Of a stretch of 64,000 nucleotides of DNA, positions 41,239-50,800 are shown piece by piece; position 1 is the first letter of the stretch; each line of letters begins with the position of its first letter. A program made the position numbers and the translations under genes. The stretch lies in contig OX638380.1 of NCBI GenBank assembly GCA_951813855.1, positions 450,876 to 514,875 on the forward strand. Direction: 5' to 3'. The notes under the pieces are model-generated. The model had not been told where the DNA came from, ran no database searches, and saw only the letters and a program-made list of their open reading frames with translations. This DNA is from an uncultured Verrucomicrobiae bacterium (GTDB taxonomy: Bacteria; Verrucomicrobiota; Verrucomicrobiia; Limisphaerales; AAA164-E04).

Positions 41239-42665
41239 ACCGATCCTTGCCGGTCTTCGCCTTCGTCGGTCACCCGAACGAAGGAAAAACTTCGGTGATC
41301 GCCACCCTGACCGAAAACGATTCGGCTAAGGTCAGTCCCACTCCCGGAGAAACCAAAATCAATCGCCGCTACTCCCTTTGCATCGACGACCAGACCTTCC
41401 TCACTTTCATCGACACTCCGGGGTTTCAACATCCCCGCCGCCTGCTCGATTGGTTTCGCCGCCAAGACCCGGAATCGACCGAATTGGCGAAGCGGTTTCG
41501 AGAGGTTCACCGCAACGAACCGGCCTTGCGGCACGACCTCGAATTGCTCGCTCCGCTGGCTCAGGGTTGCGGCGCCGTCTTCGTGGTCGACGGCAGCCGG
41601 CCCGCCAACAGCGTCGACAAAATGGAGATGGAAATTTTACGGCTGTGCGGCAATCCCCGGATGGCGCTCATCAACCCGAAACACGCGAACGACTCCTTCC
41701 TCGCCCAATGGAAGCATCTCTGCTCCCAATCCTTCAATCTGGTTCGCCTCTTCAACGCCCACCAAGCGACCTACCTCGAACGCCTGGCCTTGCTCGAAAG
41801 CCTGAAAGCCATCAACCAAGACTGGGAACCGTACCTGGTCGAAGCGCTCCAAGCCTTCCGGGCAGACTGGGACGCTCGAATCCGGCAAACGGCCGGCGTC
41901 GTCTGCGAGCTGCTCGAAAAAGCCCTGACTCACGTCGAAACCCGAAGAATCACTCGACCGGAACACGAGAAATCAGCCCGAACCAAACTGACCCAAGACT
42001 ACCGGGCGGCGCTGAAAAAGATCGAAAAAAACGGACACAAAAAAATCCGGCGCCTGTTTCGACACCGCGTTTTCAACGTCGAACTTCCGCCGCAATCGTT
42101 GCTTCAAGACCAATTGTTCACCAGCCGGACCTGGCGCGTGCTCGGCCTGTCCAAAAACCAAACGATCGGCGCTTCGGCGCTTCTCGGGGCGACGGTCGGA
42201 GCCAAGCTCGATCTGATGACCGCCGGCCTGAGCTTCGGTATTTTCACCCTCGGGGGAGGTTTAGCCACCGCGACCGCCGCCTGGATGAAGGGCGAAGCCT
42301 TGGCCCGGACTCGCCTGAAACGATTGAGTCTCGGCGGCGTGGAGCTTTCCATCGGCCCCCATACCGACGTCAGGTTGCCGTTCGTCCTGCTCGACCGCTC
42401 CCTGCTCTGTTTCCGTCATTTTTCCCGTCAGGCTCACGTTTGCGGCGACCCGACGATTCCCGCCACGCGCTCGCTGTCCCCCGAACAACTGGGGCTGACC
42501 GCGCAATGGAGTCGCCAGAGGCTGAAACGCTGCGCGCCGTTTCTGAAAGCGCTGCGCTCCGGGACGCCCTGGGACCGGCGCGAACCGGCCGAACGGCAGT
42601 TCAAGGAATTGTTGGAACAGGTCCTGAACCAATTGGCCGAAGAAAAAGTTCCGGATGAGCTGTAA
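41235..42665 (+). CDS. GTPase with C-terminal DUF3482
   Basis: This protein is about 476 residues from ATG 41235. Its GTP-binding domain shows G1 GHPNEGKTS, a switch region with SPTPGETKINRRY, G3 FIDTPGFQHPRR, and a later NPKH as probable G4. The C-terminal half is DUF3482 with a hydrophobic stretch (TIGASALLGATVGAKLDLMT and GLSFGIFTLGGGLATATAAW) that may associate with membrane. It is coupled to DUF2868 by a 4-base overlap. Its last codons (PDEL, stop at 42665) lie inside the 3' helix of the RNase P RNA encoded on the opposite strand. Predicted to regulate or assemble a membrane process together with the DUF2868 protein; no experimental role is known to me. Confidence 0.87.
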   Translation: MNRSLPVFAFVGHPNEGKTSVIATLTENDSAKVSPTPGETKINRRYSLCIDDQTFLTFIDTPGFQHPRRLLDWFRRQDPESTELAKRFREVHRNEPALRHDLELLAPLAQGCGAVFVVDGSRPANSVDKMEMEILRLCGNPRMALINPKHANDSFLAQWKHLCSQSFNLVRLFNAHQATYLERLALLESLKAINQDWEPYLVEALQAFRADWDARIRQTAGVVCELLEKALTHVETRRITRPEHEKSARTKLTQDYRAALKKIEKNGHKKIRRLFRHRVFNVELPPQSLLQDQLFTSRTWRVLGLSKNQTIGASALLGATVGAKLDLMTAGLSFGIFTLGGGLATATAAWMKGEALARTRLKRLSLGGVELSIGPHTDVRLPFVLLDRSLLCFRHFSRQAHVCGDPTIPATRSLSPEQLGLTAQWSRQRLKRCAPFLKALRSGTPWDRREPAERQFKELLEQVLNQLAEEKVPDEL

Positions 42666-43062
42666 GCCGAATTCTGTCTGCGCTCCTGAGAGCGGAGAGA
42701 ATCATTCATCTACGCGATCTACCCGAAACCCTAGCCGGATCGCTCCGGCGGACGGAGCGGGTCACTCCTGAGTTTCCTATTCGATCTTGCTCCCGACGGG
42801 GCTTGTCGTGCCTCCTCGATTACTCTCGGAGCGGTGAGCTCTTACCTCGCCTTTTCACCCTTATCCGATCCAACGGACGGTTTGTTTTCTGTGACGCTAT
42901 CCGTCAAGCCGCCTCGCGGCGGACTTTCCCGTGTGTATCCTCGAGTCCGGGCGGCAGAAAGGGGCGCCAAGCTCTCGGTTACACGGCATCGTACCCTGCG
43001 GAGTTCGGACTTTCCTCTTCAAGTTCTTGCGAACCAGAAGCGATTCTCCGCTCATCCAGAAC
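42648..43062 (-). ncRNA. rnpB: RNase P RNA (bacterial type A)
   Basis: The minus strand contains the diagnostic 5' block GAGGAAAGTCCGAACTCCGC and GGGTACGATGCC (positions about 43016-42985), and the 3' block GACAGAATTCGGCTTACAG (about 42677-42659). The ends pair as helix P1: GTTCTGGATGAGC at 43062-43050 with GCTCATCCGGAAC at 42660-42648, 13 pairs including one G-U. A T-run (TTTTT) follows directly after P1, giving a terminator. Length about 415 nt is typical. This ribozyme removes 5' leaders from pre-tRNAs. Convergent overlap with the DUF3482 gene is 18 bases. Confidence 0.95.
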
Positions 43063-43118
43063 CGCCTTATCCTAGCCCTTGCAAGCCACGGAAGGCGAAT
43101 TCTTTTTTCCTCAGGCAC

Positions 43119-44087
43119 TCAGGTGCGGGTATCGTAAAAGGCGGCGAACCGGTTTTTATCCTCGCCGGCACGAAGCCTCATCGCCGCGCGCGGATGTTGA
43201 TTATACAATCCGGTAATGGCGTAAGGCACTAACGGCCCCCACTCCAGTTTCCGGCGCAGCCCGATCAGGTGATTCTCCAGCAATTCCAGGATGGGGCGCA
43301 GTTTGAATTTGGGATTCCGCAAAAAACCGATCAATAACTCCATGGGGCAATTGCCCGCCCCCCGTCCCAATCCCAGCATGGTGGCGTCGACCCGGTTGAC
43401 TCCCTGGATAATCGCTTCCAGCGTATTGGCGAAAGCGAGTTGCTGATTGTTATGGGTATGGATTCCGACTTCCTTGCCGACCTCCTTGGCCACTCCCAAA
43501 TACTGCGTCACCAGATGACGGATCTGTTCGCAGTAGAGAGCGCCGTAACTGTCGACCACGACGATGGTATCGACCGGCGTCAGAGCCAACGTTTCCAGCA
43601 TTTGCCCGATCTCCGCGTCGCTGACCGTCGAAATCGCCATGACGTTGCAGGTCGTCTCGTAACCCTTGTCGTGAGCGTCCTTGATCATATCGACCGCGGT
43701 CGGAATCTGATGCACGTAGGTTGCCACGCGGATGCAATCCAATACGCTCTGATCGCACGGCAAGATATCTTCCCGGTAATCCGTTTTCTCGGCGTCGGCC
43801 ATAGCCGTAAGGCGCACGGAAGCATCGTTCTCCCCCACGATGCGGCGCAAATGATCCTCGTCGCAATACTTCCAATCGCCGAACGCGTCCCGGGCGAACA
43901 GTTTTTTGGAGGCCTTGTACCCCATCTCCATGTAGTCGATTCCGGATTTAATGCAGGTGTCGTAAACCGCCTTCACGAACCCATCGTCGAACTGATGGGA
44001 ATTGATCAAACCACCGTCCCGGACGGTACAATCCAAAACTTTAATTTCCGGTCGGAACGTCACCCAAGGCGCCGATTGATTCGTCAT
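43119..44087 (-). CDS. HMGL-like/DRE-TIM metallolyase, aldolase-type
   Basis: This 322-residue TIM barrel of the HMG-CoA lyase/isopropylmalate synthase/hydroxy-oxovalerate aldolase superfamily has metal-binding LDCTVRDGGLINSH at the start (DRE motif variant DCTVRDGG) and the HTHNNQQLAFANTLEA motif with the metal-ligand His residues, then LGLGRGAGNCPMELLIGFL. The C-terminus ends near 43119, 57 bases before the rnpB 5' end on the same strand. The enzyme probably makes or breaks a C-C bond next to a 2-oxo acid, but the substrate is not clear and no partner dehydrogenase is adjacent. Confidence 0.85.
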   Translation of the reverse strand: MTNQSAPWVTFRPEIKVLDCTVRDGGLINSHQFDDGFVKAVYDTCIKSGIDYMEMGYKASKKLFARDAFGDWKYCDEDHLRRIVGENDASVRLTAMADAEKTDYREDILPCDQSVLDCIRVATYVHQIPTAVDMIKDAHDKGYETTCNVMAISTVSDAEIGQMLETLALTPVDTIVVVDSYGALYCEQIRHLVTQYLGVAKEVGKEVGIHTHNNQQLAFANTLEAIIQGVNRVDATMLGLGRGAGNCPMELLIGFLRNPKFKLRPILELLENHLIGLRRKLEWGPLVPYAITGLYNQHPRAAMRLRAGEDKNRFAAFYDTRT

Positions 44088-44368
44088 AAACTAACCCTTG
44101 TCCGAAATCGGCCGGACCCCGTACCGACCCGATCAGGGAGATTCCGCAAGCCGCCCCAGACGGCGTCCGCTAGCCTCCGATTCTCTAAGAAGGGCGCTTG
44201 AATAACAAATAATCGCCGAAAACTAAACAGCAAATCACCGGAAGCTCCCGGGAGACGCTACCGTGGTCTCGGCGGCCGGACGGATGCCGCATCGAAAAAA
44301 CTTCAGCTCTTCGTTTGGATTGGCATTGTCAGAATTCGTTGAATCGGCGAACCTGAGGCTTCGGCGGA

Positions 44369-44445
44369 GCGCCTGTAGCTCAGATGGATAGAGCAACTGC
44401 CTTCTAAGCAGTCGGTCACTGGTTCGAGTCCAGTCAGGCGTACCA
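44369..44445 (+). tRNA. tRNA-Arg (anticodon TCT), CCA encoded
   Basis: The cloverleaf folds: acceptor GCGCCTG with CAGGCGT (G-T at the end), D arm GCTC/GAGC, anticodon stem ACTGC/GCAGT with loop CTTCTAA giving anticodon TCT, T arm ACTGG/CCAGT with loop TTCGAGT, discriminator A and encoded CCA at 44443-44445. It reads AGA codons. Its 3' end overlaps the last 12 bases of glcF on the opposite strand. Confidence 0.95.
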
Positions 44446-45804
44446 GCTCCGGTCGCGCGCCGGTAAAGGCACCGATCGATCCTCCCCGGATTCACGGCGG
44501 TACGCCCGCGCCAACAACGTGACGGGATGCACCAGTTGCCAGTTCAGGCCTCGCCGTTTCGCCCCGTTTTGCAGGTGCAGCAAACAACCGGGATTCCCCG
44601 TGGCGATCGTGTCGGCTCCGGTTTCGAGGATCCGGTCCAGTTTGCGGTCCAACAACTCGTTAGCCATTTCGGGTTGGATCAGATTGTAGATGCCGGCGCT
44701 GCCGCAGCACCAATCGCTCTCGTCGAGTTCCCGGAACTCCAGCCCGCCGATGGCGTTTAAAATCTCCCGGGGTTGTTCCACGACTTTCTGGCCGTGGCAA
44801 AGATGGCACGCCTCGTGATAGGTCACCGTCATCGGGGGGGACAAAGGCGCGGAAGGAGTTCGAAACCCCCGAGCCGTCAACCATTCGTGTATATCCTTGA
44901 CCTTGCTATCCCAGAGCTGGGCCTTTTCCCGATAGCCGGGATCGTCTTCCAGCAAGGACGCATAATGTTTCAGATGAGAGCCGCACCCGGCGGCGTTGGT
45001 GATGATGACGTCGAACGATTCGGGGGGAATTAAATCGATTTGCCGCCGGGCCAAATCCTTGGCCATTTCCCATTCCCCGTTATGGGCGTGCAAGGAACCG
45101 CAACAGGGTTGCTGGGGAGGCGTGAAAACCTCGCAGCCGTTGTGCCGCAACACCTCCAGGGTATCGAAATTGACGTCGCTGAAAACCAGGTCCTGAGCGC
45201 AACCGGTCAGGAGCGCCGCTCGATATTGCGAAGTCCCCTTGGCCGGCCGGAGATACGGTTCGATCAAATCGTCGGAAAAGGCGGGGCGAATCTCAGGCGT
45301 CATGGCCTCCAACTCCCGCAGGCGTCGGGGCAACCAGGCCAACAAGCCGGAGTGCCGCACCAATGACTGGATACCCAGTTGTTGATACAACCGAATCAGC
45401 CGCCCCAACAACTGCAAGCGCGAATGGTCCATGAACAGCCATTTCAAGGTCAGCGCCCGAAGCAACCGCCGCCAAGGATTAGCCAAGACCTCGGAAACTT
45501 CCGCTTCGGCCCGGGCGCGCTCGAAGAGTTCGGCATAGTTCACGCCGGCCGGACAGGCCGTCATGCAGGCCAGGCATCCCAGACAGAAATACATCTCGTC
45601 GGCGAAAGCCCGGCTGGCAGTTAAATCGCCGTCCATGATCGACCGCATCAGCGCGATGCGTCCCCGGGGACTGTTGCGTTCCAGCTTGGTGGCGTCGTAG
45701 GTCGGACAAGTCGGCAGGCACAAACCGCAGTGCATGCACTGCTGAGCTACCGAATAATCCAGCGACAGGAGCGGCGATTGCGGCGAATCGTTACGACCGT
45801 TCAT
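44434..45804 (-). CDS. glcF: Glycolate oxidase iron-sulfur subunit GlcF
   Basis: This 456-residue protein has two 4Fe-4S motifs near the N-terminus (CMHCGLCLPTCPTYD and CLGCLACMTACPAGVNY) and two CCG domains (FTPPQQPCCGSLHAHNG and ESDWCCGSAGIYN) expected for the electron-transfer subunit of glycolate/lactate oxidase. It is translationally coupled to glcD by a 4-base overlap (45801-45804). The C-terminal residues WYA and stop are coded by the complement of the tRNA-Arg acceptor stem. The complex oxidises glycolate to glyoxylate at the membrane, passing electrons to quinone. No glcE is adjacent. Confidence 0.93.
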   Translation of the reverse strand: MNGRNDSPQSPLLSLDYSVAQQCMHCGLCLPTCPTYDATKLERNSPRGRIALMRSIMDGDLTASRAFADEMYFCLGCLACMTACPAGVNYAELFERARAEAEVSEVLANPWRRLLRALTLKWLFMDHSRLQLLGRLIRLYQQLGIQSLVRHSGLLAWLPRRLRELEAMTPEIRPAFSDDLIEPYLRPAKGTSQYRAALLTGCAQDLVFSDVNFDTLEVLRHNGCEVFTPPQQPCCGSLHAHNGEWEMAKDLARRQIDLIPPESFDVIITNAAGCGSHLKHYASLLEDDPGYREKAQLWDSKVKDIHEWLTARGFRTPSAPLSPPMTVTYHEACHLCHGQKVVEQPREILNAIGGLEFRELDESDWCCGSAGIYNLIQPEMANELLDRKLDRILETGADTIATGNPGCLLHLQNGAKRRGLNWQLVHPVTLLARAYRRESGEDRSVPLPARDRSWYA

Positions 45805-47183
45805 TCGAACATCTTTCCGGGGTTCAATATGCCCTGAGGGTCCAGCGCCCGGCGTAATTCGCGCATGACTTTCATTTGAGTTTCGCCGGCGAACGCCGGC
45901 AAAAAGGATTTCTTGGCCAGCCCCACCCCGTGTTCCCCCGTGATGGTGCCGCCGAGTTTAACGGCCTGGTCGAAGATTTCCCGAAAGGCTCGTTCCACCC
46001 GCTCCATTTCTTCCTGATCGCGTTCGTCGGTCAAAAAAGTCGGGTGCAGGTTGCCGTCCCCCATATGCCCGAAGGTGCCGATTTTCAAACCGTAACGCTG
46101 CGCCACTTCGGCCACGAAACCGATCATGGCCGCCAGTTCGCTGCGGGGGACGGTCGCGTCTTCGAGAATCGTCGTGGGCGCTCTACGAGCCAACGCCGAA
46201 AACGCCGTTCGCCGGGCGCCGGCCAGCCGAAGAGCTTCCGCTTGGTTGCGGGCCACTCGCACTTCTTTGCACCCCCCTTCCCGGCAAATTCGTTCCATCT
46301 GTACCGCTTCTTCCTCGACCACCGCCGCGTGACCGTCGGTTTCCATCAACAGCATGGCTTCGCAGTCGAGCGGCAACCCGATGCGAGCGTATTCCTCAAC
46401 GCAGTGCACCGTCGTGCGGTCGAGAAATTCCAGAGTGCACGGCACGATCTTCGCGGCGATAATCGCCGAGACGACCGAGGCGGCTCCTTCCATGGTATCG
46501 AAGGTAGCCATCATGGTCCGCTTGGCAGCCGGCGGAGGTATCAAGCGCAACAGAATCTTGCTGATCACCCCGAGAGTGCCTTCCGATCCCACGAACAAAT
46601 CCTTGAGCGAAAAGCCGGCCACGTCCTTGACGCACTTGTTCCCCAACCACATCGGCTCCCCGCTGGGCAGGACGACCTCCAGTCCCATGACGTAGTTCCG
46701 CGTGACCCCGTACTTGAGACCTCTCAGTCCCCCCGAGTTTTCGGCTACGTTGCCGCCGATGGTCGAAATCTTCATGGACCCGGGATCGGGCGGATAGAAC
46801 AGTCCGGCCTTTTCGGCCGCTTTCGCGACAGCCAAGGTCGTCGCCCCGGGTTCCGTCAGGAGCGTTAAGTTGTTCCGATCGACTTCCAGAATCGAAGTCA
46901 TTTTGACCAGGCACAACACGATACAATCGGGCACAGGAACACTGCCGCCGCTCAAACCGGTTCCGGACCCGCGAGTGACCACGGGGATCCGCAGGCGATT
47001 TGCCAGGCGCAATACTTCGGCGATTTCATCGACGGTCCGAGTGAAGACCACGCAACCCGGCAACTGCTTCAAAGCCGCCGTTCCGTCAAAGGAATAGGAA
47101 ACCAAATCCTCTTTGCAATGGAGCACTCGAGAGCCGCTCAATAGCCCTCGCAATTGCTCTAATACTTGTTTTTTTAACCCCAT
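45801..47183 (-). CDS. glcD: FAD-linked glycolate oxidase subunit GlcD
   Basis: This 460-residue protein is the FAD-binding PCMH flavoprotein: VVTRGSGTGLSGGSVPVPD, then GSMKISTIGGNVAENSGGLR, the substrate-binding C-terminal domain FAD-oxidase_C (KIGTFGHMGDGNLHPTFL), and the end TGEHGVGLAKKSFLP with RALDPQGILNPGKMF. All expected blocks are present, and the start ATG 47183 gives a normal N-terminus. It forms an operon with glcF. It may oxidise glycolate or D-lactate; without glcE the substrate is inferred from similarity only. Confidence 0.94.
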   Translation of the reverse strand: MGLKKQVLEQLRGLLSGSRVLHCKEDLVSYSFDGTAALKQLPGCVVFTRTVDEIAEVLRLANRLRIPVVTRGSGTGLSGGSVPVPDCIVLCLVKMTSILEVDRNNLTLLTEPGATTLAVAKAAEKAGLFYPPDPGSMKISTIGGNVAENSGGLRGLKYGVTRNYVMGLEVVLPSGEPMWLGNKCVKDVAGFSLKDLFVGSEGTLGVISKILLRLIPPPAAKRTMMATFDTMEGAASVVSAIIAAKIVPCTLEFLDRTTVHCVEEYARIGLPLDCEAMLLMETDGHAAVVEEEAVQMERICREGGCKEVRVARNQAEALRLAGARRTAFSALARRAPTTILEDATVPRSELAAMIGFVAEVAQRYGLKIGTFGHMGDGNLHPTFLTDERDQEEMERVERAFREIFDQAVKLGGTITGEHGVGLAKKSFLPAFAGETQMKVMRELRRALDPQGILNPGKMFE

Positions 47184-47604
47184 GCCAGCCGACGAAGAAG
47201 ACGAATCATGCCAGAAATTACGGTCAATCCAAGTTTGAATCCCAAGCGGATTTACCAGCCGCGATCGATCCGGCTCGAACCTGCCGCAAGTCGACGATAA
47301 CGATAGCAGGGGGTTTCAAAAACCAAAACCGGGTTCCGCATGCAATCCCAGCAGCGAGCCGCCCTGGGCCCGCTCGACCGCCAACATTCCAAACTCTACC
47401 GATTCGATCGCCATTCATAAACTTTCAGTTTCAACCTCTTCGGAAATGGCTCCGCTTAAAATTCCCACCTTTTTTATTGAGGATATTTTCGGGCGGCGGT
47501 AACGTCCCCGACCGACATAGTTGCGGCATTTTTGCCGAGCGTTTTATAAAACGGAAGACGGGGGTGTTCTTAGGGTCGCCCCGAAGAGATAAGAGACAAA
47601 AATC
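47184..47604. other. Upstream region of glcD
   Basis: About 420 bases. The first part (to about 47285) is the original of a decayed copy found at 51240-51360. No gene is seen here. It contains the glcD promoter, not identified. Confidence 0.4.
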
Positions 47605-47886
47605 ATGCCCAATGGATCAACCGACGAGAAGCGTGCTGCCACTATCGCCAATGCCGGCCCCTCGGTCAGCACGGCCGGAAGCGACCCGGAGAGAGAAATC
47701 GTCAATCCAACTCAGGGCCGAAATATCCGCAAGGGAGACCTAACCCACGGCGAAGTGCCGGCTGCCAAGCGAAACAGGAAAACCACCGAACCGGCCTTAG
47801 AAGCCAGCTGGAATAACAGCCCTCCTGGACCAAACCAGAGCCGCCCCAATCCGTCGGTTATTCGAGCTGCCATCGTCCTTCCGTAA
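47605..47886 (+). CDS. Possible small hypothetical protein
   Basis: This open frame of 93 residues starts ATG at 47605 and ends 8 bases before the restriction-modification gene. It is hydrophilic, rich in Ala, Pro, Asn, Arg and Thr, without a recognised domain or signal. The ribosome-binding site is weak. It could be a small accessory protein of the restriction system or a chance frame. Kept as low confidence because of its spacing. Confidence 0.3.
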   Translation: MPNGSTDEKRAATIANAGPSVSTAGSDPEREIVNPTQGRNIRKGDLTHGEVPAAKRNRKTTEPALEASWNNSPPGPNQSRPNPSVIRAAIVLP

Positions 47887-47894
47887 TCACCTCA

Positions 47895-50800
47895 ATGAGA
47901 CGAACCAGATCCGGCGAGCGGAAGGGCCAAGTCAGGTCTCAGCGGGAGCCACCGACCGTAGAATTCAACAAGGTCATCGACGCGGCCAAGCGCTTGCTCT
48001 CTAACCGGTCCCGCCATCACATCGAAGGCAACGTGCAGCGTGATGTTGAAGCGCTTGTTCAATCAATTCCGGACATTGGCACTGTGGAGTCGCAGTACCA
48101 GACAGGGCAAGGGCGAGCGGATATTTATTTGCCGAACCGGAAGGTGATTATCGAATGCAAGGGCTATCCGAAAGCGAAGGATCCCGAAAAGCCGCAGGCG
48201 CGCCAAGACGCTGAGCCCATCCAAAGACAATTGGATCGTTATGTGCTCTCCGAAATCGACCATGAACGCGGAAGCTTGCCGGCTCAAGGCGAGAGGTGGC
48301 CGACCGAGGCGGGCTGGACTGGGATTGTCACCGACGGAACTCATTGGCATGTCTATCGCTATTACCTGGCTCCGTCCGTCGACTCCAACAAGGAACCCTT
48401 ACGAGAGTTCCGCACTGAAAGCGAGCCGCTTGCCGCTTTCATCTCCGAAACGCTGGGCTCGGACAAAGTAGGAAAGGAGTGGATACCGGAGTCCCCCGGC
48501 GAACTGTTTTCCAACCTGAAAAAACAACTCGACGATTACTACCGAGAATTGCCCGGGAAGGCGCAAGCGGCAACCGAGACCAAGCGCAAGCTATGGCTAG
48601 ACATGATGCGCACCTCCGGAATGGTGCCGAGCGACTCCGCCGGGCAGGAACGGTTATTCCTGGCGCACTCGTTCCTCATCGTCATCGTGCGGCTGGTGTC
48701 CCACAGCTTAAGGAACCGAGGAGCGAATGAGCTCCAGGACGCGCTCTCGGACGGATTTGCGGGTTGGGTGCTCGACTTTGAGCGCGGACGTAAATGGGTT
48801 CAAGAGGTCTGGAAACGGGTAGACGACTACGACTGGCGCCGTCGCAAGGTCGACGTGCTCCGGGAGCTCTACCATCGCTACGTAAACGAAGCCGACCGCA
48901 AAGTGTTCGGCGAGTTCTACACCCCCGATTGGTTAGCTGCCTTCATGGTGCGAGAAGTGCTTGACGATGAGTGGCTGGAGCATGCGGCGGCGGCCGCGCA
49001 TAAAAACGATTTCGTCGGCATCGGGACTCTCGATCCCGCTTGCGGGTCCGGCACCTTCTTGTACCACGCCGCCCTTAGAATCCTCATGGCAAAATACCTC
49101 AGGGATCTGCGCCCGGTACAAAAAGCCGACGTAGTAGCCCGGTTAGTGAACGGAATGGACATTCACCCGGTTGCGGTCGAAATGGCGTTGGTTAACCTGG
49201 AGCGCGCCCTGCCGGGAGAACCCACCGAGGGCACTTCGGCTTTGCAAGTATTCCTGGGCGATTCGCTACAGGCGGAAGCTCCCGATGAACAGTTATTCTC
49301 GCATACGACGAACGCCATGATTCTGACGAGTCCCAAAGGCAATCGCGTTCACATCCCCACTTGGCTGGTTAAACATAGTTCGTTCGCGGAGCACATGCGG
49401 CGAATGGTCAAAGCTGCCGTCGAGGAAAAGTCGCTCCCGCAAGGGATCGTGCCCTCAGACCAGGAAGCCGAATTGAAAAACTGCCAGGACGAATTGACCG
49501 AAGTTATCAGGGAGGAAGGCAACTCAGTCTGGACCTGGTATGCCGTCAATTTGGCAGGCCCACACCTGCTCTCCAAACGCAAGATCGACCGGATTGTCGC
49601 CAATCCGCCATGGGTAAAGCTCTCGGACATTCAGGTGGAAAGCCGCAAACGAGTCATGGAGGACTACGGCAAGAACCTAAAACTTCAGGCTGGCGGAAAG
49701 CAGGCGCCCCATCTCGACATCGCCAGTTTCTTCGTACTGCGCACTAGAGAAATCTATGCGGCCGATCCGGGCAGCAACCCCGGCGCTTGGCTCGTAAAAA
49801 AATCGGCCATTGGATCAGGTCAGTGGGCGCCGTTTCGCTCTCGCCATGGCAGGACGCTGGCTCAGTCCGTAGATCTTGAAAACCTCACCCCTTTCGGTGG
49901 CGGCGACGCTACCAGATGCTGCCTGCTCATGGAGCATCGCCCGGTGCGCGGCAGAAAGGAACCGAGACTGGAGGCAAAGCTAAAAGCGCGGCGCAAACCA
50001 GCCAGGCACGATTCATTGGCGGCGGCAATGGAAATGTTCACCCTTCGCGAACCCTCGCCGCCTCTGCCGCAAGCCCCTTCTCACTACGATAAGAGCAAAA
50101 TCCGGCAAGGAGCAACCATTGTCCCGCATGTACTCTTGCTGGTGGAGTCCAGACACCGAAGTGCGCAGCCGGGCTGGCTGCACATTAAAACCCGTCAGTC
50201 GAAACATCAGCCTTGGAGTAGTGTCGCCCCTCAAAAAGGCAAAGTTCCAGAGCACTGGATCCGGCCCCTGCACACCTCGCCCGATCTGCTGCCCTACCTA
50301 GCTCTGCGGGAACCGCCGCACGCCATCATTCCTTTGGACAAGGACGGCATACTGCACCCCTCCCCAGGCCAAGACTGCCCGTTCTGGCTGGAACTCGACG
50401 AAGTGTATGAGCCGAAGCGAGGGAAAAGATCGCCACAAACTTTGCTGGCGAGGCTCAATCACAGAGGGAGTTTGTCCTCACAGTCATTGCGACCACCGCA
50501 CAACGGCAGGCGTATGGTGCTGCACCCCGGCTCAGGGGACATCATGAGGGCAGCGCGAGCAAAAGCCGGTGAGGCCGTCGTCGACAGCACGTTATACTGG
50601 TTCACAGTGGGAAGCGAGATGGAGGCCGGCTATTTGGTCGCATTGTTAAATGCCCAATGCCTGACGAAAGCCTTCACGGACAGCAAGGAAAGCGGACGGC
50701 ACTTCAACTTGCACCCTTGGCGTAAGGTGCCCATTCCCCGTTTTGACAAAAAGAACCGAACACATCGGAGTTTGGCTAAATTGTGCTCGTCGGCGGAAAA

